Of a DNA stretch of 64,000 nt, positions 52,589 through 60,114 are shown in pieces. A model generated the notes under the pieces. It was not told the DNA's origin and did not search any database. It saw only the letters and a list, made by a program, of their open reading frames with translations. The translations under genes were made by a program, and so were the position numbers. Within the stretch, counting starts at the first letter, position 1, and the number at the start of each line of letters is the position of its first letter. This DNA comes from Streptomyces sp. NBC_00536 (GTDB taxonomy: Bacteria; Actinomycetota; Actinomycetes; Streptomycetales; Streptomycetaceae), in assembly GCF_036346295.1 (NCBI RefSeq), contig NZ_CP107819.1:434001-498000 (forward strand). The letters are read 5' to 3'.

Positions 52589-53182
52589 ATGAGCATGATG
52601 GACGCCTTCGCGACCCGGGTCACCGACGGCGAGACGGTGGGGCCCTCCGGGCCGCCGGGGCTGCCCGGGGTGATTCCGGCGGCGCGGGTGGAGTTGGTGC
52701 CGTTGGCCGTGGGGCATGCGGAGGAGATGGCCGGGGTGCTGGGTGACCCTGCGCTGTACCGCTTCACCGGTGGGGAACCGGAAGATGTCGACGCGCTGCG
52801 CGCACGCTACGCCCGGCAGAGTGCGGGTTCGCCCGACCCGGCGGTCCTGTGGGGCAACTGGGTGGTGCGGGTGCGCGGTGACGGGCGGCTGGTGGGGACC
52901 GTACAGGCCACCGTCGCGGACGGCGCCGCGGAGGTGGCCTGGGTGATCGGCACGGCCTGGCAGGGCCGGGGGTTCGCGCGGGAGGCCGCGTACGCGCTGG
53001 TGGCCCGGCTGACGGACGCCTCCGACGGCCGGGCCACCGTCGCGCACACGGTGGTCGCGCACGTCCATCCGGACCACCACGCCTCGGCGGCGGTGGCCGC
53101 CGCCTGCGGACTCGCCCCCACCTCCGAGGTGCAGGACGGCGAGGTCCGCTGGCGGCGGGGCGGGCCTCCCCGCGCGCGCTGA
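52589..53182 (+). CDS. GNAT-family N-acetyltransferase
   Basis: A 197-residue protein. Starts are ambiguous between ATG 52589, 52595 and 52598; no strong site precedes any. The fold reads VIPAARVELVPLAVGHAEEM, LYRFTGGEPEDVDALRARY, NWVVRVRGDGRLVGTVQATV, AEVAWVIGTAWQGRGFAREA (the Q-G-R-G-F-A acetyl-CoA loop), YALVARL and VVAHVHPDHHASAAVAAACG. This is the RimJ/RimL-like type that acetylates protein N-termini or small amines. It ends two bases from the convergent LysR gene's stop. Confidence 0.9.
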   Translation: MSMMDAFATRVTDGETVGPSGPPGLPGVIPAARVELVPLAVGHAEEMAGVLGDPALYRFTGGEPEDVDALRARYARQSAGSPDPAVLWGNWVVRVRGDGRLVGTVQATVADGAAEVAWVIGTAWQGRGFAREAAYALVARLTDASDGRATVAHTVVAHVHPDHHASAAVAAACGLAPTSEVQDGEVRWRRGGPPRAR

Positions 53183-53184
53183 TG

Positions 53185-54105
53185 TCACGCCTGGTCTGAA
53201 TCGGCTTCGAGCCGGGTCGTCTCGGCCCGCAGCCATGCCGTCAGCCGACGGACGCGTGCGTCCCGCTCGGGTGGTTGACGGCTGAGGAGGTGGTAGCCGG
53301 TGCCGTCGGGAACGAAACCGAAGGGTGCGACGAGTTGTCCTCGCTCCAGGTCGTCGCGGACGACGGCGTACGGGGCGATCGCGACCCCGACGCCTGCCAC
53401 GGCAGCCTGGAGAGTCAGGTAGAAGTGCTCCAGGGTCTGCTCGGAGGCGGGCTCCGCTGTCATGCCGGTGATGCGTCGCCAGTCGTCCCACGCCTGCGGC
53501 CGCGTGCCGGTGTGCAGGAGGGCGGCCCCCGTCAGGTCGGCAGCCCCCACCAGGTCGGCGGCGCCGGTCAGGCGGGCCGCGAGATCGGGCCGGCAGACGG
53601 GTCCGATCCGCTCCGCGAACAAGCGGGTCCGGCTCACCTCTTCGGGAAACGGGAAGTCGTCCCGGCGGATCGCGAGGTCGATGTCGTCCCGCTCGAAGAA
53701 GACGGGACCGCCGCCCGCGGACAGGTGGACCGTGACGCCCGGGACGTTCGCGGCCAGATCGGGCAGGCGGGGAATGAGCCACCGCATCAAGAGCGTGGGC
53801 TCGCACGAGAGGGTGAGCGGTCCTGCGGTGGTGCGGTGCGAGATCTGCCGGGCGGCCGCATCGATCTGATCGAGTGCGTCCCGGACGACGGCCGCCAGCT
53901 GACGAGCCTGCGGGGTCGGGCGCAGCGCGCGTGCCTGCCGCTCGAACAGTGTTGTCCCGAGGGACCGCTCCAGGTTCTGGATCTGTCGGCTCACCGCGCC
54001 GTGCGTCACGTGCAGTTCCTGCGCCGCCGCGGTCATGCTCGCGTGCCGGACGGTCGCTTCGAAGGGCAGCAGAGTGTTCAGAGGGGGCAGACCCGGCCAT
54101 CGCAT
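53185..54105 (-). CDS. LysR-family regulator (GcvA-like)
   Basis: A 306-residue regulator. The start is ATG 54105 (MRWPGLPPLNTLLPFEATVR). The winged helix reads HASMTAAAQELHVTHGAVSR then QIQNLERSLGTTLFERQARA, typical of LysR. The effector domain (GPLTLSCEPTLLMRWLIPRL, DIDLAIRRDDFPF, TLQAAVAGVGVAIAPYAVV) belongs to the GcvA-like group. A perfect dyad with T-N11-A, 54108-54122, sits three bases upstream. It is divergent from the acid-sugar kinase operon, which it very likely controls. The mRNA may be leaderless or start inside the dyad. Confidence 0.94.
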   Translation of the reverse strand: MRWPGLPPLNTLLPFEATVRHASMTAAAQELHVTHGAVSRQIQNLERSLGTTLFERQARALRPTPQARQLAAVVRDALDQIDAAARQISHRTTAGPLTLSCEPTLLMRWLIPRLPDLAANVPGVTVHLSAGGGPVFFERDDIDLAIRRDDFPFPEEVSRTRLFAERIGPVCRPDLAARLTGAADLVGAADLTGAALLHTGTRPQAWDDWRRITGMTAEPASEQTLEHFYLTLQAAVAGVGVAIAPYAVVRDDLERGQLVAPFGFVPDGTGYHLLSRQPPERDARVRRLTAWLRAETTRLEADSDQA

Positions 54106-54107
54106 GC

Positions 54108-54122
54108 GTGAATTTTATTCAC
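54108..54122. promoter_or_regulatory. LysR-type operator
   Basis: GTGAAT TTT ATTCAC is a perfect 6-3-6 inverted repeat containing T-N11-A, the LysR consensus core, and is AT-rich in a GC-rich genome. It lies in the 115-base gap between the LysR gene and the kinase gene. Confidence 0.75.
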
Positions 54123-54220
54123 AGGTCCCGTGAGAACGAATCGTTTGTCCAGCCCCTTTGCCTGAACGACCATCGATCCAGTCACAGAAAATGCTGGCCT
54201 GCGGAGAGGTGGAACATGAC

Positions 54221-55432
54221 ATGACATTCCGCGACGAGGTGCGGTCGGGCATCACCGTCCTGGCGGATGACCTCACCAGCGCCGGGGACGGTGCCGCACC
54301 GTTCCGCCGGACCGGCCACGAGGCCCGGATCCTGCTCGCCGCCCCGGCGGCGGTGCCGCGGCACGCCACGGGCGTGACCGCGGTCGACCTCGGGAGCCGC
54401 GTCCTGGACGAGGAGTCCGCCGCTCTGCACACGTGGCGCGCGGCGCGCCTGTTCGCCGGCTCCGAGCTGCTCTTCAAGACGGTGGATTCCACCCTGCGCG
54501 GTCATGTCGCGGCAGAGGTCCGGGCCGCGCGGGCGGGATCGCGGCGGCGGGCCGTCGTCATCGCTCCGGCCTTCCCGGCGGAGGGCAGGGTGACGGTGGC
54601 GGGAGTCCAGTACGTACGGGGTGTGCCGGTCCACGAGAGCGACTTCGCACGTGACCCGGTACACCCCGTGCGGTGCTCGGACCTCGTGACCCTGTTCCCG
54701 GAGGCCGTTCTCGCAGAGCCAGGGCCGGGGCCGGGGTTCGCGGCCGAGCTGCCCGGGCTGATCGGCAACGGTGACCTGATCGTCTGCTCCGCCGCCAGTG
54801 ACGGCGACCTCGACCGCCTGGTGGCGGCGGTGCCACGCCTCGACGACGTGCTGTGGGTCGGCTCCCCGGGTCTGGCGGCCGCCCTCGCCCGACGGTGCGC
54901 ACGCGCTGCCGGCAGCGCTGCTCCGGTGCCCGCGCCGGCCCGGCGCCCACTGATCGTCGTAGGAAGCGCCAACCCCACGAGCCGGGCTCAGCTGGCCGCG
55001 CTCCGTGCCCGGGCGGATGTCCAGGGGATCACCGTCAGCGGCGATCCGGCCACGGCAGTGGAGACGCTGCGCGGCCTGACGGCCCCCGTCCTCACCCTGC
55101 GGACACCCGATGAGCGCCACGCGCCACACACCGCGCGAGCACTCGCCCGCTCGCTGGCAGCGGTCGTCCAGGCGCTGATCGAAGAGGGCTTGGTCGACGC
55201 GCTCGTCGTCACCGGGGGAGAAACGGCCGCGACCGTGCTCCGGACCCTCGATGCCACCGGCATCGGCCTGGTCGACGAACCCGAACCCGGCGTCGCCCGC
55301 GGAACCCTGCTCGGGCGGCTCCCCCTCCCCGTGCTGATCAAGGCGGGCGGCTTCGGCGACGACGCCATGCTCCTGCGCCTGTGCCATCTCATCCGACATC
55401 CCTGCGACCCCGACCCGGGAGACCACCCATGA
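54221..55432 (+). CDS. Four-carbon acid-sugar kinase (DUF1537, DtnK/OtnK-like)
   Basis: A 403-residue kinase. ATG 54221 (MTFRDEVRSG) is preferred, with GGAGAGG at 54202-54208 rather far upstream (12 bases) but a poorer choice at 54191. The N-terminal substrate domain opens with ITVLADDLTSAGDGAAPFRR, the DUF1537 signature, and contains FKTVDSTLRGH. The C-terminal ATP-binding domain has IVVGSANPTSRAQL, DALVVTGGETAATVLRTLDA and KAGGFGDDAMLLRL. Characterised relatives phosphorylate D-threonate, L-threonate or erythronate at C4. The following PdxA-like gene (ATGA overlap) would oxidise and decarboxylate the product. The substrate here is inferred as an aldonic C4 acid, stereochemistry unknown. Confidence 0.93.
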   Translation: MTFRDEVRSGITVLADDLTSAGDGAAPFRRTGHEARILLAAPAAVPRHATGVTAVDLGSRVLDEESAALHTWRAARLFAGSELLFKTVDSTLRGHVAAEVRAARAGSRRRAVVIAPAFPAEGRVTVAGVQYVRGVPVHESDFARDPVHPVRCSDLVTLFPEAVLAEPGPGPGFAAELPGLIGNGDLIVCSAASDGDLDRLVAAVPRLDDVLWVGSPGLAAALARRCARAAGSAAPVPAPARRPLIVVGSANPTSRAQLAALRARADVQGITVSGDPATAVETLRGLTAPVLTLRTPDERHAPHTARALARSLAAVVQALIEEGLVDALVVTGGETAATVLRTLDATGIGLVDEPEPGVARGTLLGRLPLPVLIKAGGFGDDAMLLRLCHLIRHPCDPDPGDHP

Positions 55433-56418
55433 CCCCGATCGCCATCACCATGGGCGACCCCTGCGGCATCGGCCCCGAGATCACCCTCAAAGCGTGTGCC
55501 GATCCCCGGCGCACGGTGCCCGTCGTCGTCATCGGCGACGCGGACGTCCTCGCCCGCGCCGACAGGATCGCCGGCACACAGCTCACCATCCGCCCCATCA
55601 CATCCGTCGGCCACGCGACGTTCGCACCCGGCACGGTGGACGTCCTCACCGAGAACGGCCTTCCGGTCGACCTGCCCTGGGGCACGCTCGACGCCCGTGC
55701 CGGAGCGGCGTCCTTCCAGTACGTCCGCCGCGGTATCCAGCTCGCCATGGCCGGCGAGGTACGGGCCCTGGTGACCGCTCCGATCAACAAGGAAGCACTG
55801 CGCATGTCCGGCGTCCCCCACCCCGGGCACACCGAGATCCTCGCCGACCTGTCCGGCACCACGGACTACGCGATGATGATGGCCACCGACGAGCTGCGGG
55901 TCGTCCTGGTCACCGTGCACCAGTCCCTCCGCACCGCGATCGACGCGATCACCACCGCCCGCGAACTCGACGTCATCCGCCTCACCCACCGCACGCTCCA
56001 GCGCGGCGGTCTGCCCGCCCCGCGCATCGCCGTGGCCGGCCTCAACCCCCACGCGGGGGAGAACGGCCTGTTCGGCCGCGAGGACCTGGACGTCATCACC
56101 CCCGCCATCCATGCCGCGCAGAGCGAAGGCATCCGGGCGAGCGGACCCTGGCCCGCCGACACGGTCTTCATGCGAGCCCGCGCCGGAGCCTTCGACGCCG
56201 TGGTCGCCCAGTACCACGACCAGGGCCTGATCCCCGTCAAGTACCTCGGGATCGAGCACGGCGTCAACATCACCATCGGCCTGCCCTTCGTCCGCACGAG
56301 CGTCGACCACGGCACCGCCTTCGACATCGCGGGTCTCGGCACGGCCGACCACACCAGTCTGCTGACCGCCTTGCGCCACGCCGACCGCCTGTCCTCAGGG
56401 GCACCGGACCGCCCCTGA
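55429..56418 (+). CDS. PdxA-family 4-phosphate dehydrogenase (catabolic PdxA2-like)
   Basis: A 329-residue enzyme, coupled to the kinase by a 4-nt overlap. PdxA signatures: AITMGDPCGIGPEITLKA, LVTAPINKEAL, PHPGHTEILADL, GLNPHAGENGLFG, YHDQGLIPVKYLG and VDHGTAFDIAG; the three His metal ligands are in GHTE, YHDQ and DHGT contexts. Genuine PdxA acts in vitamin B6 synthesis, but next to a DUF1537 kinase this type oxidises 4-phospho-threonate (or erythronate) and releases CO2, giving dihydroxyacetone phosphate. The NAD-dependent catabolic role is inferred from context. Confidence 0.93.
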   Translation: MTPIAITMGDPCGIGPEITLKACADPRRTVPVVVIGDADVLARADRIAGTQLTIRPITSVGHATFAPGTVDVLTENGLPVDLPWGTLDARAGAASFQYVRRGIQLAMAGEVRALVTAPINKEALRMSGVPHPGHTEILADLSGTTDYAMMMATDELRVVLVTVHQSLRTAIDAITTARELDVIRLTHRTLQRGGLPAPRIAVAGLNPHAGENGLFGREDLDVITPAIHAAQSEGIRASGPWPADTVFMRARAGAFDAVVAQYHDQGLIPVKYLGIEHGVNITIGLPFVRTSVDHGTAFDIAGLGTADHTSLLTALRHADRLSSGAPDRP

Positions 56419-56466
56419 CCGATGACCGACTCACATCAACCCCGCGACAGAGGGCCGGAGGACACC

Positions 56467-57138
56467 GTGGACTTCATCTTCATGCTGACCCGCGACGATC
56501 GCACCGTCACCGACTGCCTTGAGGTCCTCGACACCATCGAGGACCTCGGCATCACCCACATCGGATTCAAGGACATCGGCGTCGACCGCGACACCCTTGG
56601 CCGGCTCCACGCCCGCATCAAGGACAGGGGCGCCACCACGTACCTCGAAGTCGTCAGCACCGACCGGAGCCAGGCCCTCGCCTCGGTGAGGACGGCCGCC
56701 GAACTCGGCGTCGACTGGCTGATGGGCGGTACCTGGACCGAGGAGACCCTCAGCCTCCTGCACGGCACGTCCATCGGCTACCTGCCCTTCGCCGGAGAAC
56801 CCTTCGGGCACCCCACCCGCCTCGCCGGCACACCGGACCGCATCGCCGACGACTGCCGACGCGCGGAAGCCGCGGGCTGCGCCGGCATTGACCTTCTCGC
56901 CTACCGCGCCACCGATGCCGACCCCCTCGACCTGGTCCGCGCCGCCCGCGCCGCCACCACCGGCCGCCTCGTCGTCGCCGGCTCCATCACCGGCACCGAT
57001 CAGATACAGGAACTCGCATCAGCCGGAGCCGACGCCTTCACCATCGGATCCGCCGCCTTCGACGGCTCCCTCCAGCCCCACGCCGGAACCATCCGGTCCC
57101 AACTGGCACCCGTGGTCGGTCTGTCAGCAAGCATGTGA
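56467..57138 (+). CDS. Phosphate-binding TIM-barrel enzyme of the acid-sugar operon
   Basis: A 223-residue protein. GTG 56467 is chosen because GGAGG (56457-56461) lies five bases before it; ATG 56422 gives 15 extra residues without a site. It is a (beta/alpha)8 barrel in repeats: DFIFMLTRDDRTVTDCLEVL, GITHIGFKDIGVD, TTYLEVVSTD, VDWLMGGTWTEE, GIDLLAYRAT, then VVAGSITGTDQIQELASAGA and DAFTIGSAAF. The last two blocks are the standard phosphate-binding motif of ribulose-phosphate-type barrels. I do not recognise a named family. Given the operon, it could act on a phosphorylated C3-C4 product or intermediate. It is the least explained step of the pathway. Confidence 0.85.
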   Translation: MDFIFMLTRDDRTVTDCLEVLDTIEDLGITHIGFKDIGVDRDTLGRLHARIKDRGATTYLEVVSTDRSQALASVRTAAELGVDWLMGGTWTEETLSLLHGTSIGYLPFAGEPFGHPTRLAGTPDRIADDCRRAEAAGCAGIDLLAYRATDADPLDLVRAARAATTGRLVVAGSITGTDQIQELASAGADAFTIGSAAFDGSLQPHAGTIRSQLAPVVGLSASM

Positions 57139-57139
57139 A

Positions 57140-57170
57140 GGGGGCGCGGGCCACCTCGGCCCGCGCCCCC
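57140..57170. terminator. Perfect hairpin between convergent genes
   Basis: GGGGGCGCGGGCC (57140-57152) pairs with GGCCCGCGCCCCC (57158-57170), 13 bp, around ACCTC, starting one base after the barrel gene's stop. It can serve both the acid-sugar operon and the convergent secreted-protein gene. No T-run. Confidence 0.75.
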
Positions 57171-57200
57171 TCGACCAGCATCGCCGCTACGGCACCGCCG

Positions 57201-59942
57201 CTACTGCGGTCCGAAGGTCAGGGTCAGCTGCGGGGTCCCCTCGTTCGCGCCCGCTTCCGAGGACCACAGCCACGCCGGGTCGGTGCCCGGGTCGGTCAGC
57301 GCCAGGCTGTACGAGCCGTTCAGGGCCGCCGCGACGGTGGCCACGTCGAGCGTGGTCGTGGCGACCGCGGAACCGTCCGCGATCCCCGCGAAGCTCCCGA
57401 GGGGCGTGCCGCCGAGGGCCGGGCGGTTGTTGTAGGTCGTGCCCGTCTCCGTCCACGCCCCGGTGACGGGGACCACGGACACGGTGTCCGTCGTTCCCGC
57501 TCCGCTCATCGTGCTGGTCTTCACGCTCAGCGTGGCCGACTTCAAGGCCGTACCGGCGGGCGCCGCGGGCAGGTTGAAGCGCAGGTAGCTCTGGTAGAGC
57601 GCGCTGCCGCCCACCGCCAGCGAACCGGAGGTGCCGAAGTTGCTGCCGGGCGCGCCCGCGTTGGCGTAGGTGTCCTCGGCGGCCTGGACCTGGACCACCG
57701 AGTCCGCCGGGGCGGTGGCGAGAGCGAAGTGGTTCTGCACCTGCGCGGGGGTGAGCACCGTCGGGTAGACGGCGGTCTCGTCGAGCTGGCCCGCCCAGTA
57801 GTCGCTCGTGGGCCGCTCCGGCCAGCCGTTGAGGTTGTCGCCGCCCGCGTGCCAGTAGCCGGCGAAGTTCTCGTTGGTGGTGACGTTCAGAGTGCCCTTC
57901 TGTGCGCCGTCGACGTACAGGACCATGCCGCCCGCGCCCTGGGTCGCGACGACGTGGTGCCACTGGTTGTCGTTGTAGCGGGCGGTCCCGCCGGTGGTGA
58001 TGGTGCGGGTGGCGCCGGTGTAGACGCCGTAGGTCAGGCGGCCGTCGTTGGTCATGTAGAGGTGCTTGTCGTACTGGTTGCTGTTGTTCGACTGGTTGCT
58101 GCCGAACCCGAACAGCTTGCCGCCGCGCGTGGTGTTCGTCTTGAACCAGGTCTCCAGCGTGTACGTGTTCCCGACCGTCGTGCGGCGGTCGCCGTACACC
58201 TGGGTGTTCGTGCCGTTGAAGCCGATCGCCGTGCTCGCGCCGGTGACCGCGCCGGGCGTCTGGCGCAGCGCCGGGGCGTTCAGGTGCACGCCGCTGGAGT
58301 TGCCGCCGTCCGAGGAGTCGGCGACGAAGGGGAGCACGCTCTCGTCGTAGCGCCAGTACTGCGTGGCGCCGTCCGTGCGCACCTGGTTCGGGTAGGCGTC
58401 CACGGTGGCCGGGACGGTCACCGAGGCGGTCGCGGAGAGGGCGCTGGTGTTGCCCGCGCCGTCGGTCGCGGTCACCCGGTAGCTGTAGGACTGGCCCGCC
58501 GAGACGGTGGTGTCGGTCCAGGACGCCTGCGGGCGCCGGAAGAACAGCGAGTCGGCGTCGACCGTGGCGATGGGCGTGGCCGAGCCGTTGCGGTAGATCT
58601 TGTACGTGAGCGTGCTGTCGTCGAGGTCGAGGCTGGTGCGCCAGCGGACCTGCGCCTGGCCGGGTTTGTAGCTGACCGCGCTCGCGACCGGGACGGTCGG
58701 CGCCCCGGTGTCCCCGGTGGAGGCGAAGCGGGTCAGGCTCTGCTGCGCCGCGCCGTTGACGGCGGTGAACTCGCCGCCGACCCACAGGTATTGGACCCCG
58801 GCCTTGGAGCCGACCGTCATCACGCGCGGGCCGATGCCCTCGCCGATGCCGTCGTTGGTGTCGGGCGCCCAGCCCAGCTTCGCGGTGCCGGTGGTGGGCT
58901 CGGCAAGCAGGTGGTGGCGCTGTCCGTCGGGGTATTCGCCGACGCTGGAGCAGTCGTGCGCGTGCGAGGCGCTGTAGAGCACGTTCTGGTAGGGCAGTAC
59001 GGCCTGGGTGGCGCCGAGGCAGGTGTCGCGCCACCGCTGGTTGAAGTCGCTGAGGTTGAGCGCGATCCGGCCGTCGAACACCCCGCCGCCGGTGCCTTCG
59101 TTGCCGGTGTAGAAGCCGGTGGCGTCCACCGCGATGTCCTTGACGACCGAGTTGGTCTCGATGAAGCCCGGGTAGGACTTGGTGAGCGCGCCGCTGGTGG
59201 CGTCCACGACGGCGAGCGCGTGGGTGTTCGTGCCGTTGACGGTGAAGAAGTCGCCGCCGAGCAGCACGTTGTGGCCGTCTGGGGTGATCTCGACCGCGCG
59301 GCCCGGTTCGTCGGCGTCGGCCGTGAAGGGCGTGAGCGCGCCGTCGGTGGTGGTGACGGCGGCGAAGCGCTGGCGGGGCTGGCCCTGGACGGTCAGGAAG
59401 TCGCCGCCCGCGTAGACGGTGTCGTCGGTGACGGCGAGTGCGCGGACGGTGGCCGCGAAGGACGGGTGGAAGGAGGCCTTCGGGGTGCAGGTCGCCACGT
59501 CGATCGCGGCGAGGCTGGAGACCGGGGTGCCGTTGACGGCGCCGAAGTAGCCGCCCGCGTACAGGGTCTGCTTGTCCGGGGACAGGACCAGCGTACGGAC
59601 GGTGGCGGTGCCGCCACCGCCGAGGGTGAAGGAGAGCTTGCAGGCGGTCGGCGCGCCGGTCGCCGCGTCGAGGGCGACGAAGTTGACCGCCGACTGTTCG
59701 GCTCCGGCGCCGCCCTCGGGCGGCCGGACGGCCGAAAAGGTACCACCGGCGAAGATGGTGCCGCCCGCCTCCGCGAGCGCCCAGACGACGCCGTTGGGCT
59801 GCCAGGTCGACAGCGCGTCGGCCGTGAAGGCCACGGGCGGCGTGAGCGCCGCCGCCTGTGGCACCAGGCCGAGTCCGACGGCGGCGGCGCCGCCGGAAAG
59901 GGCCAGGGCGAGCGCGGTCGCCAGGCCTTTGGATCTGTGCAT
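57201..59942 (-). CDS. Large secreted protein: beta-propeller, fibronectin III, LamG, DNRLRE
   Basis: A 913-residue exported protein. ATG 59942 follows GGGGGG. The signal peptide ends near PQAAALT. Residues 35-430 are propeller-like strands with recurring GGxF..V.G (IFAGGTFSAVR, LYAGGYFGAVNG, VYAGGDFLTVQG, LLGGDFFTVNG, LWVGGEFTAVNG). One fibronectin III domain (about 430-520) has TYKIYRNGS and SYSYRVTATDGAGNTS. A LamG/concanavalin-like module (about 530-740) shows TLETWFKTN, WHHVVATQG, MVLYVDGAQKG, AGQLDETAVYP. The C-terminal DNRLRE module (about 745-913) has QAAEDTYANAGAPGSNFGTS, SYLRFNLP and GTTYNNRPALGG. Probably binds extracellular polysaccharide; no catalytic site identified. Confidence 0.92.
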   Translation of the reverse strand: MHRSKGLATALALALSGGAAAVGLGLVPQAAALTPPVAFTADALSTWQPNGVVWALAEAGGTIFAGGTFSAVRPPEGGAGAEQSAVNFVALDAATGAPTACKLSFTLGGGGTATVRTLVLSPDKQTLYAGGYFGAVNGTPVSSLAAIDVATCTPKASFHPSFAATVRALAVTDDTVYAGGDFLTVQGQPRQRFAAVTTTDGALTPFTADADEPGRAVEITPDGHNVLLGGDFFTVNGTNTHALAVVDATSGALTKSYPGFIETNSVVKDIAVDATGFYTGNEGTGGGVFDGRIALNLSDFNQRWRDTCLGATQAVLPYQNVLYSASHAHDCSSVGEYPDGQRHHLLAEPTTGTAKLGWAPDTNDGIGEGIGPRVMTVGSKAGVQYLWVGGEFTAVNGAAQQSLTRFASTGDTGAPTVPVASAVSYKPGQAQVRWRTSLDLDDSTLTYKIYRNGSATPIATVDADSLFFRRPQASWTDTTVSAGQSYSYRVTATDGAGNTSALSATASVTVPATVDAYPNQVRTDGATQYWRYDESVLPFVADSSDGGNSSGVHLNAPALRQTPGAVTGASTAIGFNGTNTQVYGDRRTTVGNTYTLETWFKTNTTRGGKLFGFGSNQSNNSNQYDKHLYMTNDGRLTYGVYTGATRTITTGGTARYNDNQWHHVVATQGAGGMVLYVDGAQKGTLNVTTNENFAGYWHAGGDNLNGWPERPTSDYWAGQLDETAVYPTVLTPAQVQNHFALATAPADSVVQVQAAEDTYANAGAPGSNFGTSGSLAVGGSALYQSYLRFNLPAAPAGTALKSATLSVKTSTMSGAGTTDTVSVVPVTGAWTETGTTYNNRPALGGTPLGSFAGIADGSAVATTTLDVATVAAALNGSYSLALTDPGTDPAWLWSSEAGANEGTPQLTLTFGPQ

Positions 59943-60114
59943 GAACCCCCCAGTTCAGTGTGCGGGCACGGTGTGCGCATGGCCGGAAACAGCTGATCCG
60001 GAACATGCGTACGGGCGCACCTTAGGGGGAATTCGCCGTCCATTCATCACACTTGACCCATCGGATGCCGAACGGGATACGCCGGCCCGTACGCCCGTCC
60101 GTGCGCCCGCCCCC

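Noticed and set aside
55494..56522. A 342-codon plus-strand frame inside the PdxA-like gene
   Set aside because: Arg/Pro/His-rich out-of-frame reading of a gene with clear PdxA motifs.
57135..59996. A 953-codon plus-strand frame opposite the propeller protein
   Set aside because: Arg/Gly/Val/Asp-rich shadow of a gene with signal peptide and four recognisable domains.
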